From positions 43,346,384 through 43,410,383 of the forward strand of contig CM044874.1 of NCBI GenBank assembly GCA_024500155.1: 64,000 nt of DNA, in the 5' to 3' direction. Position 1 is the stretch's first letter. Every line of letters begins with the position of its first letter. A program made the translations under genes and the position numbers. Under the pieces are notes generated by a model. That model did no database searches. It was not told where the DNA came from and was given only the letters and a program-made list of their open reading frames with translations. Below are positions 21,076 through 31,615 of the stretch, piece by piece. The stretch is from Chenopodium formosanum. Taxonomy: Eukaryota; Streptophyta; Magnoliopsida; Caryophyllales; Amaranthaceae.

Positions 21076-21603
21076 CGCAGGAAAAGAAGCCTTGAAGACA
21101 TGGCTAGAACAATGTTGATTTCAAGTAGATTGCCTAGGAACTTCTGGGCAGAAGCAGTGAACACGACATGTTATATCTTGAACAGAGTATCTGTAAGAGC
21201 CATCACCAACAAAACTCTCTATGAACTTATTAAAGGGAGAAGACCTTACATTTCATACTTTAGATATTTTGGTTGTAAATGCTTTGTCCATAATAATAGT
21301 AAAAGGAACTTGGGAAAGTTTAATGAACGAAGTGATGAGGCAGTTTTCTTAGGATATGCCTCAAATAGTAAAGCCTATAGAGTTTATAATAAAAGAACAA
21401 TGTGTGTTGAGGAATCTATACATGTTATATTTGATGAAACTAATCAATTGATTGATGTACATGATTGTGATGATGATTTTGAAATTAGACTTGTACGCAA
21501 GCAAGATCTAGTTGAGGAATCAACATCATTGCAGAAGCAGCAGGTTGAAAATGAAGCAAATACAGAAGAAAACGAAGCCCCTTCATTGGAGAATGAAACA
21601 TGA
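21076..21603 (+). pseudogene. Copia integrase C-terminal part
   Basis: Starts abruptly after the protease at about 21075 (RRKRSLEDMARTML) and runs through FWAEAVNTTCYILNR, FGCKCFVHN and VFLGYASNSKAYRVYN. The HHCC domain and the DDE core that should lie between are deleted, so integration is impossible. Confidence 0.8.
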
Positions 21604-21717
21604 ACTCCACAAAATCCAAAACACAATGAAGTTAATGAGGAAGTTCCTGAAGAAGTTCAAACTGAGAATCAAGTTGAAGTTCCTACTGAAGAACAAGTCA
21701 ACAACAATGAAGAAATA

Positions 21718-22420
21718 TTGTATCCAATAAATAACTTCACACCAAAACCTTGGAAACATCAGAAGTCACATCCAGTGGATGCAATCATGAGCGATATCAG
21801 AAAAGGAACTCAGACCAGATCTCAGCCTAGGAACTTCTGTGCGTTCTATGCGTTCCTTTCATCTATGGAACCTAAGAACTATGTTGAAGCTTTGACTGAC
21901 GCTGACTGGATTAATGCTATGTAAGCTAAGCTTAATGAGTTTGAAAGGAACAAAGTTTGGCATCTAGAACCTAGACTTAAACTGAAGAAGACAATTGGAT
22001 TAAAATGGATGTTTAGGAACAAGCTAGATGAGCATGGTATTATTGTCAAGAACAAGGCTAGACTTGTTGTACAATGTTTCAATCAACAAGAAGGAATCAA
22101 CTATGAAGAAACATTTGCTCCTTTAGCCAGGTTAGAAAGGAACAAAGATTGGCATCTAGAACCTAGACCAAAATAGAAGAAGACAATTGTATTAAAATGG
22201 GTGTTTAAGAACAAGCTAGATGAGAATGTTATTATTGTCAAGAACACTGCTACACTTTTTGTACATTGATTCAATCAACAAGAAGGAATAAACTATGAAG
22301 AAACATTTGCTCCTGTAGCCAGGTTAGAGGCTATACGCTTACTTATTTCTTTTGTTGCTTACATGGGATGTAGGCTGTACCAGATGAATGTTAAATGTGC
22401 ATGCTATCAACCATGCTATA
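21718..22420 (+). pseudogene. Copia RT N-terminus with in-frame tandem duplication
   Basis: Reads ...YVEALTDADWINAM, stop, then ERNKVWHLEPR to YEETFAPLARLE, which is repeated by a second, diverged copy (about 21945-22136 and 22137-22328, about 192 bp each, 64 codons). The second copy continues into AIRLLISFVAYMGC and is lost by 22400. Catalytic RT motifs are absent. Confidence 0.78.
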
Positions 22421-22821
22421 TCAAATGCCCCTAGCACTCGGTTTGCTCGGGGCATTCCGATGCTAGGGGTATTTTGGTCTTGTTGATCTATTATTATTTT
22501 CATGTCTCGTCTTTTACTATTTTTGACTCGACTTCCGACGCTCGGTTTCGACGCTCTAAGCTCGAATTTCCGACGTCTAAATATTTAACACTCATGCGAC
22601 GAATTAGTTTCTTCCGAATTAATTCGTCTAGTCAGTTCGTATATTTGCTAGGGTGTGAACCGAAGGGTTCAGTCAAGATTAAGCTTTAATATTAATTATA
22701 CATTAATATTACTGATCAGAAGCGGCCTCCACCCAGGCATTCCGATCACTTGACCTTACTGAATAAATTAGTTTTCTAATAATTCTAAACCCGCTATTAG
22801 AATAATACACTTGTTCGAAGG
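22421..22821. other. Unassigned spacer with a hairpin
   Basis: Flank of the Ogre-B insertion. Contains an inverted repeat at 22425-22472 (ATGCCCCTAGCA and TGCTAGGGGTAT, one mismatch) and a weaker one around 22711-22741. No ORF or recognised element. Confidence 0.5.
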
Positions 22822-24766
22822 TGTAGACACGTAAAAATGTCTTCCCAAAACCAAACCCGTTGATGAACACCTTTCACCGCCAATATTGGTCAAGTTGAGT
22901 ATTTTAATTTTGGAGTGCTTAAATCCATGTTGTATCCAATATATTTCATGAACCAATCCAATTTCTAGCTCATTTCCCTAAACCATAACCTATTTTCCAC
23001 TTTTCGTATCAACATTGCAAAACCGAGAGAAACTGATTTTATGGCTATATAATTTTGTTCTAATAACTTTTTTTGGATATTATTTTAAATAAGCTTTCCA
23101 ACCATATATCATAAGCACAATTCCGAGCTATAACGAAAAAGATATGAGCAAAACACTAAACTCGGCCTAAAACCGACACTCTTCCACTAAAACGGCCATA
23201 TCTTAAAAGTTATGATTATTTTAAAAACGGGTAAAAAACTGAAATTACCGCGCATCAGTTAAAAGGCTGCGACGCGGTAAATGCTGACGTGTCACGAGGC
23301 TTATTCTCGTGACACGGTGCCCTTTTTAGTAATTCTGCGCAGTTTTCTCCCGTGTCACGGTGCCTATTCTGTGACACGGGGATATTCCGTGTAATTTCCG
23401 CGTACTTTTTACACCGTGACACGGCATACTGCACTGTGCCACGGTGGACAATTCTGTGTCACGACATTTCTTCCCATGTCACAGTGCACATCCCGTGACA
23501 CGGGATTGCTACGTGTTTTCTTCGCGTAATCCCTAAACACGTTTTCACTTCCCGTAACCTAATTATTTCCTGCGTCACTCAGTTTTCCCCCGTGTCACGG
23601 GATCTTCCCCTGTCTGACGGTGCCTGTAATCGTGTTGTGGTGCTCTTTGCCATGAAACGATATTATTTTATAGTGTTTTTATCTTTTTAGGATTCCGCGT
23701 GTTCCTTCTGCTCATTTTCCCTATAAATAGGACCCCCCTTTCTGCAGTTCGGGGCACCAATAATCATTCTATCTCACCTTACACCAAAAATCATTCTCTT
23801 TTCCCTCTTTAACCTAATATCTAGCCTCCTTATTCAGCCATAATAATTCCTCTAAGCGCCCCAAGGAGTCCATACTTAACCCGAGGATCCGTCCTTAAAC
23901 CAAGGCGTGAAAGGTACAAATAACTGAGGGTTTGGACCAAATTAACTCTACTTTCTGTTTAATTTAATTTAATTTAGATTTGCTTTATATTTTTTTTATT
24001 AATGTTACTAACAATTTATTCATGATGTAGCAATTTAAAGAAACACGCGAAATGTGAGTAATTAATTAATTAATTATTCTTATTTTATTTTAATATTGCT
24101 AGTATCATGATTAGGGTTATTCTATATTTGATTTGACTAACAAATTATTGTTGAATTGCTTCCAATATTAATGTTTATTCTATTGTAATTATGATCACCA
24201 TATTGCATGTTTAAAGGGAATATGTAATTAAAAATCACGCCTAATAAGATAATTTGGACAACCGATTTAGGTTCCTTTTTAATCTTATTGTGTAATCAAG
24301 TGATCACTAATATTTTAGAATTATATGTTGCATTAATATTCAACCAATTTAGCTAAATAATAGTTTGGAGCAAATTGAATTTCTGTTTGTACGCCATTGA
24401 GATCGCAGGAATCACTTTTCACTATAAGAATAGAGTAGTGGAGAATACGGGCGAATGTGACTCCATGACTCACTTCGTACCATCATCCCCGATCCTCCTT
24501 TTGTGGTTCCGAACCATATGGAGTTATTAATCTCATGGATTATGAATGGGGTGTAACCTTCACGGGTCAATCGTTGTTGCCTATGGTTGTCCCTTAATCG
24601 TGGTTGCCTTTTATGATCCGTGAACGGTTTACAAGTTCCTTAAAAACTTGTCGGCGGCTCCCTACCTTCCTTGTCCCTAATCGTATTATGTCAATTCTCA
24701 CTTCCTAAGAGTGCCAAGCATATTCACACATGCTTTAACGTAGGCGCACTTCGAGCGATGCCTACG
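22822..24766 (+). repeat. Ogre-B 5' LTR of the 22822-50245 element
   Basis: Starts TGTAGACACG and ends CCTACG, where the partner LTR ends CCTACA. Direct homology to 48247-50245. A CCGTGTCACGG palindrome array precedes TATA. Confidence 0.9.
23270..23730 (+). promoter_or_regulatory. Ogre-B core promoter with CCGT-N3-ACGG palindrome array
   Basis: CTATAAATAG (23721-23730) is preceded by about 400 bp with more than ten CCGTGTCACGG / CCGTGACACGG-type dyads, exact or with one or two changes. The matching box in the 3' LTR is damaged (CTACAAATAG, about 49206). Possible factor sites; function is inferred. Confidence 0.65.
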
Positions 24767-24769
24767 ATT

Positions 24770-24787
24770 TGACGACTCCACTAGGGA
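24770..24787 (+). other. Primer binding site, tRNA-Arg, one mutation
   Basis: TGACGACTCCACTAGGGA, three bases after the LTR end. The other Ogre copies have TGGCGACTCC. Confidence 0.85.
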
Positions 24788-24846
24788 GGATTCTTGGTTA
24801 TTTATCGAGCTTTTAGTGATCAGTATTTAATTCAGATGAGTGGATG

Positions 24847-26003
24847 TGTTTTAGCCAAGCCTAACAACTTGGTTATGGACATTTCTTTGGTTCAAGATGT
24901 AGCATCATGTATTGGTGCTATGCATTCTATCCATGGGCAGCAAGATATTCAACCCCTTGAATTTCTTGTTGTTCTTATTAACTAGTTTATTCTAGTTCAT
25001 TTTATGCTTTGAATTAATTGTAAACTTTAGTCATATTTTAAGTTTGCAAATTAGTTATATTTTTCTTAGTTCTTTTTAGCTGATTTTAGTTCGAAAATAT
25101 TGTCACATTCACACAAAAGTACAAGTGAAAAGATACATCAAAATGGCAGCCATTTAAGCTTGGAATCCGAAAATTCTTTTACAAGGAATTTCAAAGCTGT
25201 GACTTGGAGTTACAATCAGTTTCAAAGAGGAATTACAAGCCTTAACTTCAGCCTTCAAGTGGCTGTTTATGTCAGTCAACATTGGAGCATCTAAAGCCTT
25301 AAATTCAGCCTTCAATTGGCCGTTTAATTCAGTAAGCTTTGGAGCATCTAAAGGGCGTCCAAGTACATCTTGTCCACATACATTCAAGCTAATTTCAAGG
25401 CTTGAACCAAGGAGGAGTTACACTTATTTGCAGTTTGAATTTGGGCGTGAATATTGGAGGAAATACATCTCCAACTTGCTGCTTGGATGGGCGTGAATCA
25501 AGGGGAGTTACACTCTCTTAATTCTGATTTTATTTCAGCCTTAATTTGGTGGTTATAAACCGTCATTTTCTCTTTGATGTATCTTGTTAAATAAGGCTTC
25601 TTTTATTAATGTATCAAGACAACAAAAAGCTGATTTGTACTTAGCTTAGGCGTGTAACAAGTGAGCTGAAAAGCCACTTAAGTTAGCTTGTACTTAAGTA
25701 TGCTTGTTTACTATAAATAGCAAGCAAATGTGAATGAAAAAATCAGATTATTCAAACAAAAAAAAAAAAAACTTGTCTTACATTCATTTCTTGGATTAGA
25801 AACAAAAACCTGAAATTCTTGGATTTGGAATTTCGTTTCCTTTGCTTAGTTAGCTCGTTTAGGCTACTAGTTGGCTTGTGATCTTAGGAATCCAAAACGT
25901 TTCTTAGTGGTGTGACTTTATCTAAGAAGCCTTTGGTTCTTAGCCTTAACTATCTCTTGGTTTATCCCTTGTGTATTTCGAGTGTTACTCCAAATATACA
26001 ACA
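24847..26003 (+). repeat. CRM-like 5' LTR
   Basis: 1157 bp, TGTTTTAGCC to ATACAACA. Includes a near-duplicated segment of about 60 bp (25258-25365, both copies ending TTGGAGCATCTAAAG), TATA box CTATAAATAG at about 25711, and a 14-base A run (25758-25771). Small ORFs on both strands are LTR shadows. Confidence 0.92.
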
Positions 26004-26005
26004 TT

Positions 26006-26022
26006 TGGCGCTAGAAGGAGGG
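26006..26022 (+). other. Primer binding site, tRNA-Asn
   Basis: TGGCGCTAGAAGGAGGG is the exact complement of the 3' end of plant tRNA-Asn (GTT), recalled from memory. Two bases separate it from the LTR. Confidence 0.85.
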
Positions 26023-26117
26023 ATACTAGCAAAACAAATACCCAAACACATACCCCAAACACATACCCAAACACATACCCCAAACACATACCCAAACACA
26101 TACCCCAAACACAAACC

Positions 26118-27281
26118 ATGTCCGACGTTCCACGCCCTAATTGGCAAGAATATGTCAATAAAGTTGCACAAGAGAAAGAAGATATGGAGCAACGAATGCA
26201 ATATTAGGAAGATCAGTTAAAAGATCTTTCTACTAAGTTGCGCCACCAAAAAGAGGGCTCACCCAATTATAGTGATGAAGAATTGAGTGAATCTAATTTC
26301 AATCACAATGATAGACCTTTTCATGAAAGAGAAAGGTCACGGCCTAACAATGACATTAAGGCTGACATCCCGGAGTATGATGGCAAACTCGATGCTGATG
26401 AGTTTGTAGAATGGCTTAGAACGGTGGAGAGAGTGTTTGATTACAAGCAAACACCGGAAGAAAAAAAGGTGAAGATTGTAGCCTTGAAGTTAAGAAAATA
26501 TGCCTCAACTTGGTGGGCTAGTGTGTGTGCCAAAAGGGAAAGGAAAGACAAAGAGAAAGTGAGATCGTGGACCAAGATGAAGAAGATGCTGAAACAAAAG
26601 TTTCTTCCCACATACTATGTGCAAGAAAACTTTTCCAAGTTCCACAACCTCAAACAAGGTACAAAATCAGTAGAAGAATATGCTAGGGAATTTGAAGGAT
26701 TTGTCATGAAATATGGAGTAGGGGAAGATGAACCTCAAACATTGGTGCGCTTTTTGGGAGGACTTGACCCAAAAATAGCCAATGTGGCCAAGCTACACCC
26801 TTACACCACCCTTGAAGAGCTCATTATCTTAGCACATAAGATTGAGCAGCAACAAAAAGCGAGAGGCAAAAGTGAATCATCACGTTTTGCATCTCAAACC
26901 TCATTTCCCCAAAAAAAGCAAACATCTAATTTCCCACCTTTCAAACCCACATCCAATCAGCCTACTTCTAAACCACCTTCACAAAACACAAAAAATTCCA
27001 ACCCAAAACCAGCCCCAAGAAGATGTTTTAGGTGTCAAAGCCTTGGACATTTGGCTAGTGATTTTCCAAATAAAAAGATTGTTACTTTGATTGAGCATGA
27101 AGAGGAGGACGAATTAGAAATTGAAGAGGACAACAACCTTGAGGAGAATGATGAGTATGCGTGTCTTGGACCGGATGAAGGAGTATGCTTGGTGGTTCGA
27201 CGTACACTAAGCAATATGATTGGCAAAGCAGGGAGCTTGCAACGTGAGGCAATCTTTCACTCGTTGCACCATTGGTGGTAA
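26118..27281 (+). pseudogene. CRM-like gag
   Basis: From ATG 26118, with an in-frame TAG at 26205-26207; an internal ATG (26238) resumes the same frame. The capsid region (IPEYDGKLDADEFVEWL, TWWASV, KFLPTYYVQENF, LVRFLGGLDP) is followed by a basic Pro/Ser-rich tail and knuckle CFRCQSLGHLASDF, where the last Cys is lost. A tandem CCCAAACACATA stretch (about 26040-26112) sits just before the ATG. The frame ends where protease begins in another frame. Confidence 0.85.
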
Positions 27282-27672
27282 GGTATGTACCTTGATTATT
27301 GATAGAGGTAGTTGTACCAATGTAGCTTCACAAATAATGATAGACAAGCTGAAAATAAAAATTGTCCCTCACCCTAAACCTTATGTGATTCAATGGCTAA
27401 ATCATGGTAAAGGTATTCAAGTAACACAACAAGTCTTGTTATCATTTAGCATTGGTAAAACTTATGAGGAAGAATTATGGTGTGATGTTATACCTATGGA
27501 TGCATGTCATATTTTACTTGGTAGACCTTGGCTATTTGATAGGCGTGTGATGCATGATGGGTATAAAAACACATATTCCTTCACTAAAGATGGACAGAAA
27601 ATACTCCTTACCCCTCTAAACCTCAAAAACGGCTACCCCACTTCCACACCCCCACTTCCCTTACCACTCTGA
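27220..27672 (+). pseudogene. CRM-like protease
   Basis: The catalytic region reads IIDRGSCTNVAS: the Asp is kept, but Arg stands where related elements have Gly. ILLGRPWLFDR is the conserved C-terminal motif. It is shifted relative to gag. A low-complexity, stop-containing linker (27673-27901) separates it from RT. Confidence 0.8.
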
Positions 27673-27901
27673 CAAAATCAGAATTGCATGAGTATAAAGC
27701 TCACAAATAATTCATTTTGATCCAACTTGATACCCCTTCCCAACCGACATAAAAAGAACCACACCCACTCCTCACCCCTCTTCTCAAAACCTTTTCCCAT
27801 GTTATCCCCGAAGACATCCCCCATGGCCTACCCCCAAAACGTGACATACAACACAAAATTGATCTTGTTCCCTGATCAATTCTCCCAAACAAACCAGCCT
27901 A

Positions 27902-28777
27902 TAGAACCACTCCAAAAAAACCGAAGAGATTAGGAGGCAAGTGGAAGAATTACTGTCCAAGGGTCTTATTCGTAAGTCTTTTAGTCCATGTGCTTGTCCT
28001 ACTTTGATTGTGCCTAAGAAGAATGGAGAATAGAGAATGTGTGTTGATAGTAGGTCAATCAATAAAATCACTATCAAGTACCGGTTTCCTATTCCAAGGT
28101 TAAATGATTTACTTGATGATTTGCATGGTTCTAAAGTGTTCTCTAAAATTGATTTGAGAAGTGGCTATCATCAAATTCGAATTTTCGAAGGAGATGAATG
28201 GAAGACCGCTTTCAAGACAAAAGAGGGCCTCTATGAGTGGCTTGTGATGCCATTTGGTTTGTCTAATGCACCATCTACATTTATGCGCCTTATGAATCAG
28301 GTTATGCAACCTTTCATGGGTAAATTTGTTGTAGTTTATTTTGATGATATTTTGGTGCATAGTAGGGAGGAAGAAAAGCATTTTATGCACTTACAACAGG
28401 TTTTTGAAGCCCTTGAACGTGAGAAATTATATGGTAACTTAGAGAAGTGTCATTTCTGTACTTCCCAAGTTATTTTTCTTGGCTTTAAAGTTTCATCACA
28501 AGGCATTGAAGTTGATGAAAAGAAAGTTGCTGCAATTTGTGAGTGGCCCATGCCACAAAGCATTCAACAAGTTCGAAGCTTTCATGAACTTTCTTCTTTC
28601 TATAGAAGATTTGTGCGGAATTTTAGTACCCTCATGGCACCTATCACCGAGCTAACTAAAAATCAGAAGTTAGTTTGGAATGATAAGGCTCAAAAGGCCT
28701 TTGATGAGGTAAAACATCAACTTACTAGTGCACCTATTCTTGCTTTGCCTAACTTTGATGAAGTTTTTGAAGTTTAA
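27902..28777 (+). pseudogene. CRM-like reverse transcriptase
   Basis: Lead-in (IRKSFSPCACPTLIVPKKNGE) is interrupted by TAG at 28031-28033. Then MCVDSRSINKIT, FSKIDLRSGYHQIRI, MPFGLSNAPSTFMRLMNQV and catalytic VYFDDILVHS, thumb to FDEVFEV and a TAA at 28775-28777. Catalytic acids intact. Confidence 0.9.
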
Positions 28778-29112
28778 TGTGATGCTAGTGGAGTTGGTAT
28801 TGGTGCTGTTTTGTCACAAGTTGGGAGTCCCCTTGCCTACTTTAGTGAAATACTCAATGAAGCACAACGGAAGTATAACACCTATGATAAGGAGTTCTTT
28901 GCTCTTGTTCGTGCTTTGGACCATTGGAGACATTACCTCATTTCCAAGGAGTTCATCCTTCATTCAGATCATGAAGCTCTCAAATATCTTCAAAGCCAAC
29001 AAAAACTCCAACCACGCCATGCCAAATGGGTGGAGTATTTGCAAGCTTTTCATTTTGTGATCAAGCATAGGAGGGGCGCCATGAACAAAGGAGCTGATGC
29101 GCTTTTAAGGAG
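28778..29112 (+). pseudogene. CRM-like RNase H
   Basis: Starts at CDASGVGIGAVLSQ (first catalytic Asp) and continues YDKEFFALVRALDHWRHYL, HSDHEALKYL and NKGADALLRRY. The acids expected of Ty3-type RNase H are visible. Frame is that of RT, closed upstream by the TAA. Confidence 0.85.
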
Positions 29113-30570
29113 ATACACATTCTTGAATTCTTTCAAAGCAAGGGCGATTAGTGTTGAAGATGTGAAAGCAAGTTACAAAAATGATCATGATTTTGGTGAT
29201 TTATTTTTAAAATGTTATAATCATGCTTACAAAGATTATTACATTTTAGATGGCTATTTGTTCAAAGGAAACAGGTTGTGCATTCCAAGTTGAAGCCTAA
29301 GAGAATCGCTTATTAAAGAGTTTCATGAAGGAGGAATGGCGGGACACTTTGGCATAGAGAAGACTACTCTTCTGATCCAAGAATACTTTCATTGGCCTAG
29401 ATTGGTCCGTGATGTGTAGTTCATTGTGAAGAGATGTGTGATATGTCAAAAGGCCAAGAGTCATAGTCTACCACAAGGTTATCTTTTGCCCTTACCTATT
29501 CCACAAGCACCATGGGAGGATATTAGTCTTGATTTCGTTATGGGACTTCCTATCACCCAACGAAAGAAAGATTCTATAATGGTTGTTGTGGATCGATTTT
29601 CTAAAATGGCTCATTTCATTGCTTGTCATTCAACTTATGATTCTACTCATGTTGCTAACTTGTTTTTCAATGAGATTGTTCGTTTGCATGGAGGAAGATG
29701 GGTACGAAATTGAACTTTATCACTTCAAGTCATCCTACTCATCGTGATCCAAAATTTCTAAGTCATTTTTGGCTTACATTATGGAGGAAGATGGGTACGA
29801 AATTGAACTTTAGCACTTCAAGTCATCCTCAAACAGATGGTCAAACCGAAGTGACTAATAAAACTTTGGGTTCCTTGCTGCGATCTTTGGCTACTAAACG
29901 TCCCAAGAAATGGGAAGAGATGCTTCCTCATGCGGAGTTTTCTTACAATCGTGTGCCTAGCAAGATAACAAGTTTGAGTCCTTTTGAAGTGGTGTATGGA
30001 TTCAATCCGTGCACTCCTATTGATCTCACTCCCATTCCTTCACCAAACAAGTTCAGCAATGATGCTGAGGTGCGTGCAAAAGAAATCAAGTCTATGCAGG
30101 AGCAAGTTCGTTCCAAAATTGAACAAGCTAATGCAAAGACAAAGGCCTACTATGACAAGAAAATAAAAGAGGTCCGTTTTCATCCCGGTGACTTAGTTTG
30201 GGTTCATCTTCGGAAGGAAAGATTTTCTTCCAAAAGGCGGTCCAAGGTTAGTCCTCGTAGTGATGGTCCATTTGCTATTGTTGAAAAGGTGAATGATAAT
30301 GCTTACAAAGTTGAGTTGCCCGGAGATTATGGTGTTTCTAGCACCTTTAATGTGGCTGATTTATCACCTTACTATGATGAGTTTGAAGAGTTGCCAAGTT
30401 TGAGGGCAAACTCTTGTCAAGAAGGGGGGAATGTTGTAGCCAAGCCTAACAACTTGGTTATGGACATTTCTTTGGTTCAAGATGTAGCATTATGTATTAG
30501 TGCTATGCATTCTATCCATGGGCAGCAAGATATTCAACCCCTTGAATTTCTTGTTGTTCTTATTAACTAG
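29113..30570 (+). pseudogene. CRM-like integrase, frame running into the 3' LTR
   Basis: Zinc-binding HFGIEKT...CVICQKAK, Asp in SLDFVMGLP, then a disturbed region (29689-29832) where a duplicated segment replaces the usual sequence before DPKFLSHFW. Glu in SSHPQTDGQTEV follows, then the C-terminal domain (GPFAIVEKVNDNAYKVELPG, FNVADLSPYY). Stops at 29291, 29417 and 29711. The last open frame continues 139 bases into the 3' LTR, ending at TAG 30568-30570. No chromodomain. Confidence 0.83.
30418..30431 (+). other. Polypurine tract of the CRM-like element
   Basis: AAGAAGGGGGGAA immediately before the 3' LTR start TGTTGTAGCC; it lies within the pol reading frame. Confidence 0.85.
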
Positions 30571-31339
30571 TTTATTCTAGTTCATTTTATGCTTTGAATA
30601 AATTGTAAACTTTAGTCCTATTTTAAGTTTGCAGATTAGTTATATTTTTCTTAGTTCTTTTTAGCTGATTTTAGTTCGAAAATATTGTCACATTCACACA
30701 AAAGTACAAGTGAAAAGATACATCAAAATGGCAGCCATTTAAGCTTGGAATCCAAAAATTCTTTTACAAGGAATTTCAAAGCTGTGACTTAGAGTTACAA
30801 TCAGTTTCAAAGAGGAATTACAAGCCTAAACTTCAGCCTTCAAGTGGTCGTTTATGTCAGTCAACATTGGAGCATCTAAAGCCTTAAATTCAGCCTTCAA
30901 TTGGCCGTTTAATTCAGTCAGCTTTGGAGCATCTAAAGGGCGTCCAAGTACATCTTGTCCACATACATTCAAGCTAATTTCAAGGCTTGAACCAAGGAGG
31001 AGTTACACTTCTTTGTTGTTTGAATTTGGGCGTGAATATTGGAGGAAATACATCTCCAACTTGCTGCTTGGATGGGCCTGAATCAAGGGGAGTTACACTC
31101 TCTTAATTCTGATTTTATTTCAGCCTTAATTTGGAGGTTATAAACCACCATTTTCTCTTTGATGTCTAGTTAAGTAAGGATTCTTTTATTAATGTATCTA
31201 GACAACAAAAAGCTGATTTGTACTTAGCTTAGGCGTGTAACAAGTGAGCTGAAAAGCCACTTAAGTTAGCTTGTACTTAAGGATGCTTGTTTACTAAAAA
31301 TAGCAAGCAAATGTGAATGAAAAAATCAGATTATTGAAA

Positions 31340-31380
<41 letters not shown>

Positions 31381-31610
31381 TATCTTACATTCGTTTCTTG
31401 GATTAGAAACAAAAACTTGAAATTCTTGGATTTGGAATTTCGTTTCCTTTGCTTAGTTAGCTAGTTTAGGCTACTAGTTGGCTTGTGATCTTAGGAATCC
31501 AAAACGTTTCTTAGTGGTGTGACTTTATCTAAGAAGCCTTTGGTTCTTAGCCTGAACTATCTCTTGGTTTATCCCTTGTGTATTTCGAGTGTTACTCCAA
31601 ATATACAACA
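30432..31610 (+). repeat. CRM-like 3' LTR
   Basis: 1179 bp, TGTTGTAGCC to ATACAACA. Differs from the 5' LTR mainly by a longer A run (31341-31378, 38 A against 14) and scattered substitutions; the TATA box is changed to CTAAAAATAG. Confidence 0.92.
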
Positions 31611-31615
31611 GGATG

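Larger units (their letters stand above)
20584..22420 (+). mobile_element. Ty1/copia retrotransposon relic (no LTRs)
   Basis: In Copia order: gag zinc knuckle, protease, C-terminal integrase, N-terminal RT. The catalytic integrase core and most of the RT are missing, and no LTR, PBS or target duplication was found. Motifs such as VFLGYASNSKAYRVYNKRT and ERNKVWHLEPR are common in several plant Copia clades; I cannot place it in one with confidence. Confidence 0.8.
24847..31610 (+). mobile_element. CRM/Reina-like Ty3/gypsy chromovirus relic, complete with LTRs and target duplication
   Basis: LTRs at 24847-26003 and 30432-31610, perfect 5-bp duplication GGATG (24842-24846, 31611-31615), tRNA-Asn PBS, PPT. 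Order gag, protease, RT, RNase H, integrase. It sits in the leader of the Ogre-B element just after its PBS. The gag core (W-L-R-T-V-E-R-V-F), RT (FVVVYFDDILVHS) and integrase tail (FNVADLSPYYDE) resemble the CRM/Reina chromoviruses. No chromodomain is seen. All ORFs carry stops. LTRs differ at about three sites in the first 110. Confidence 0.88.
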
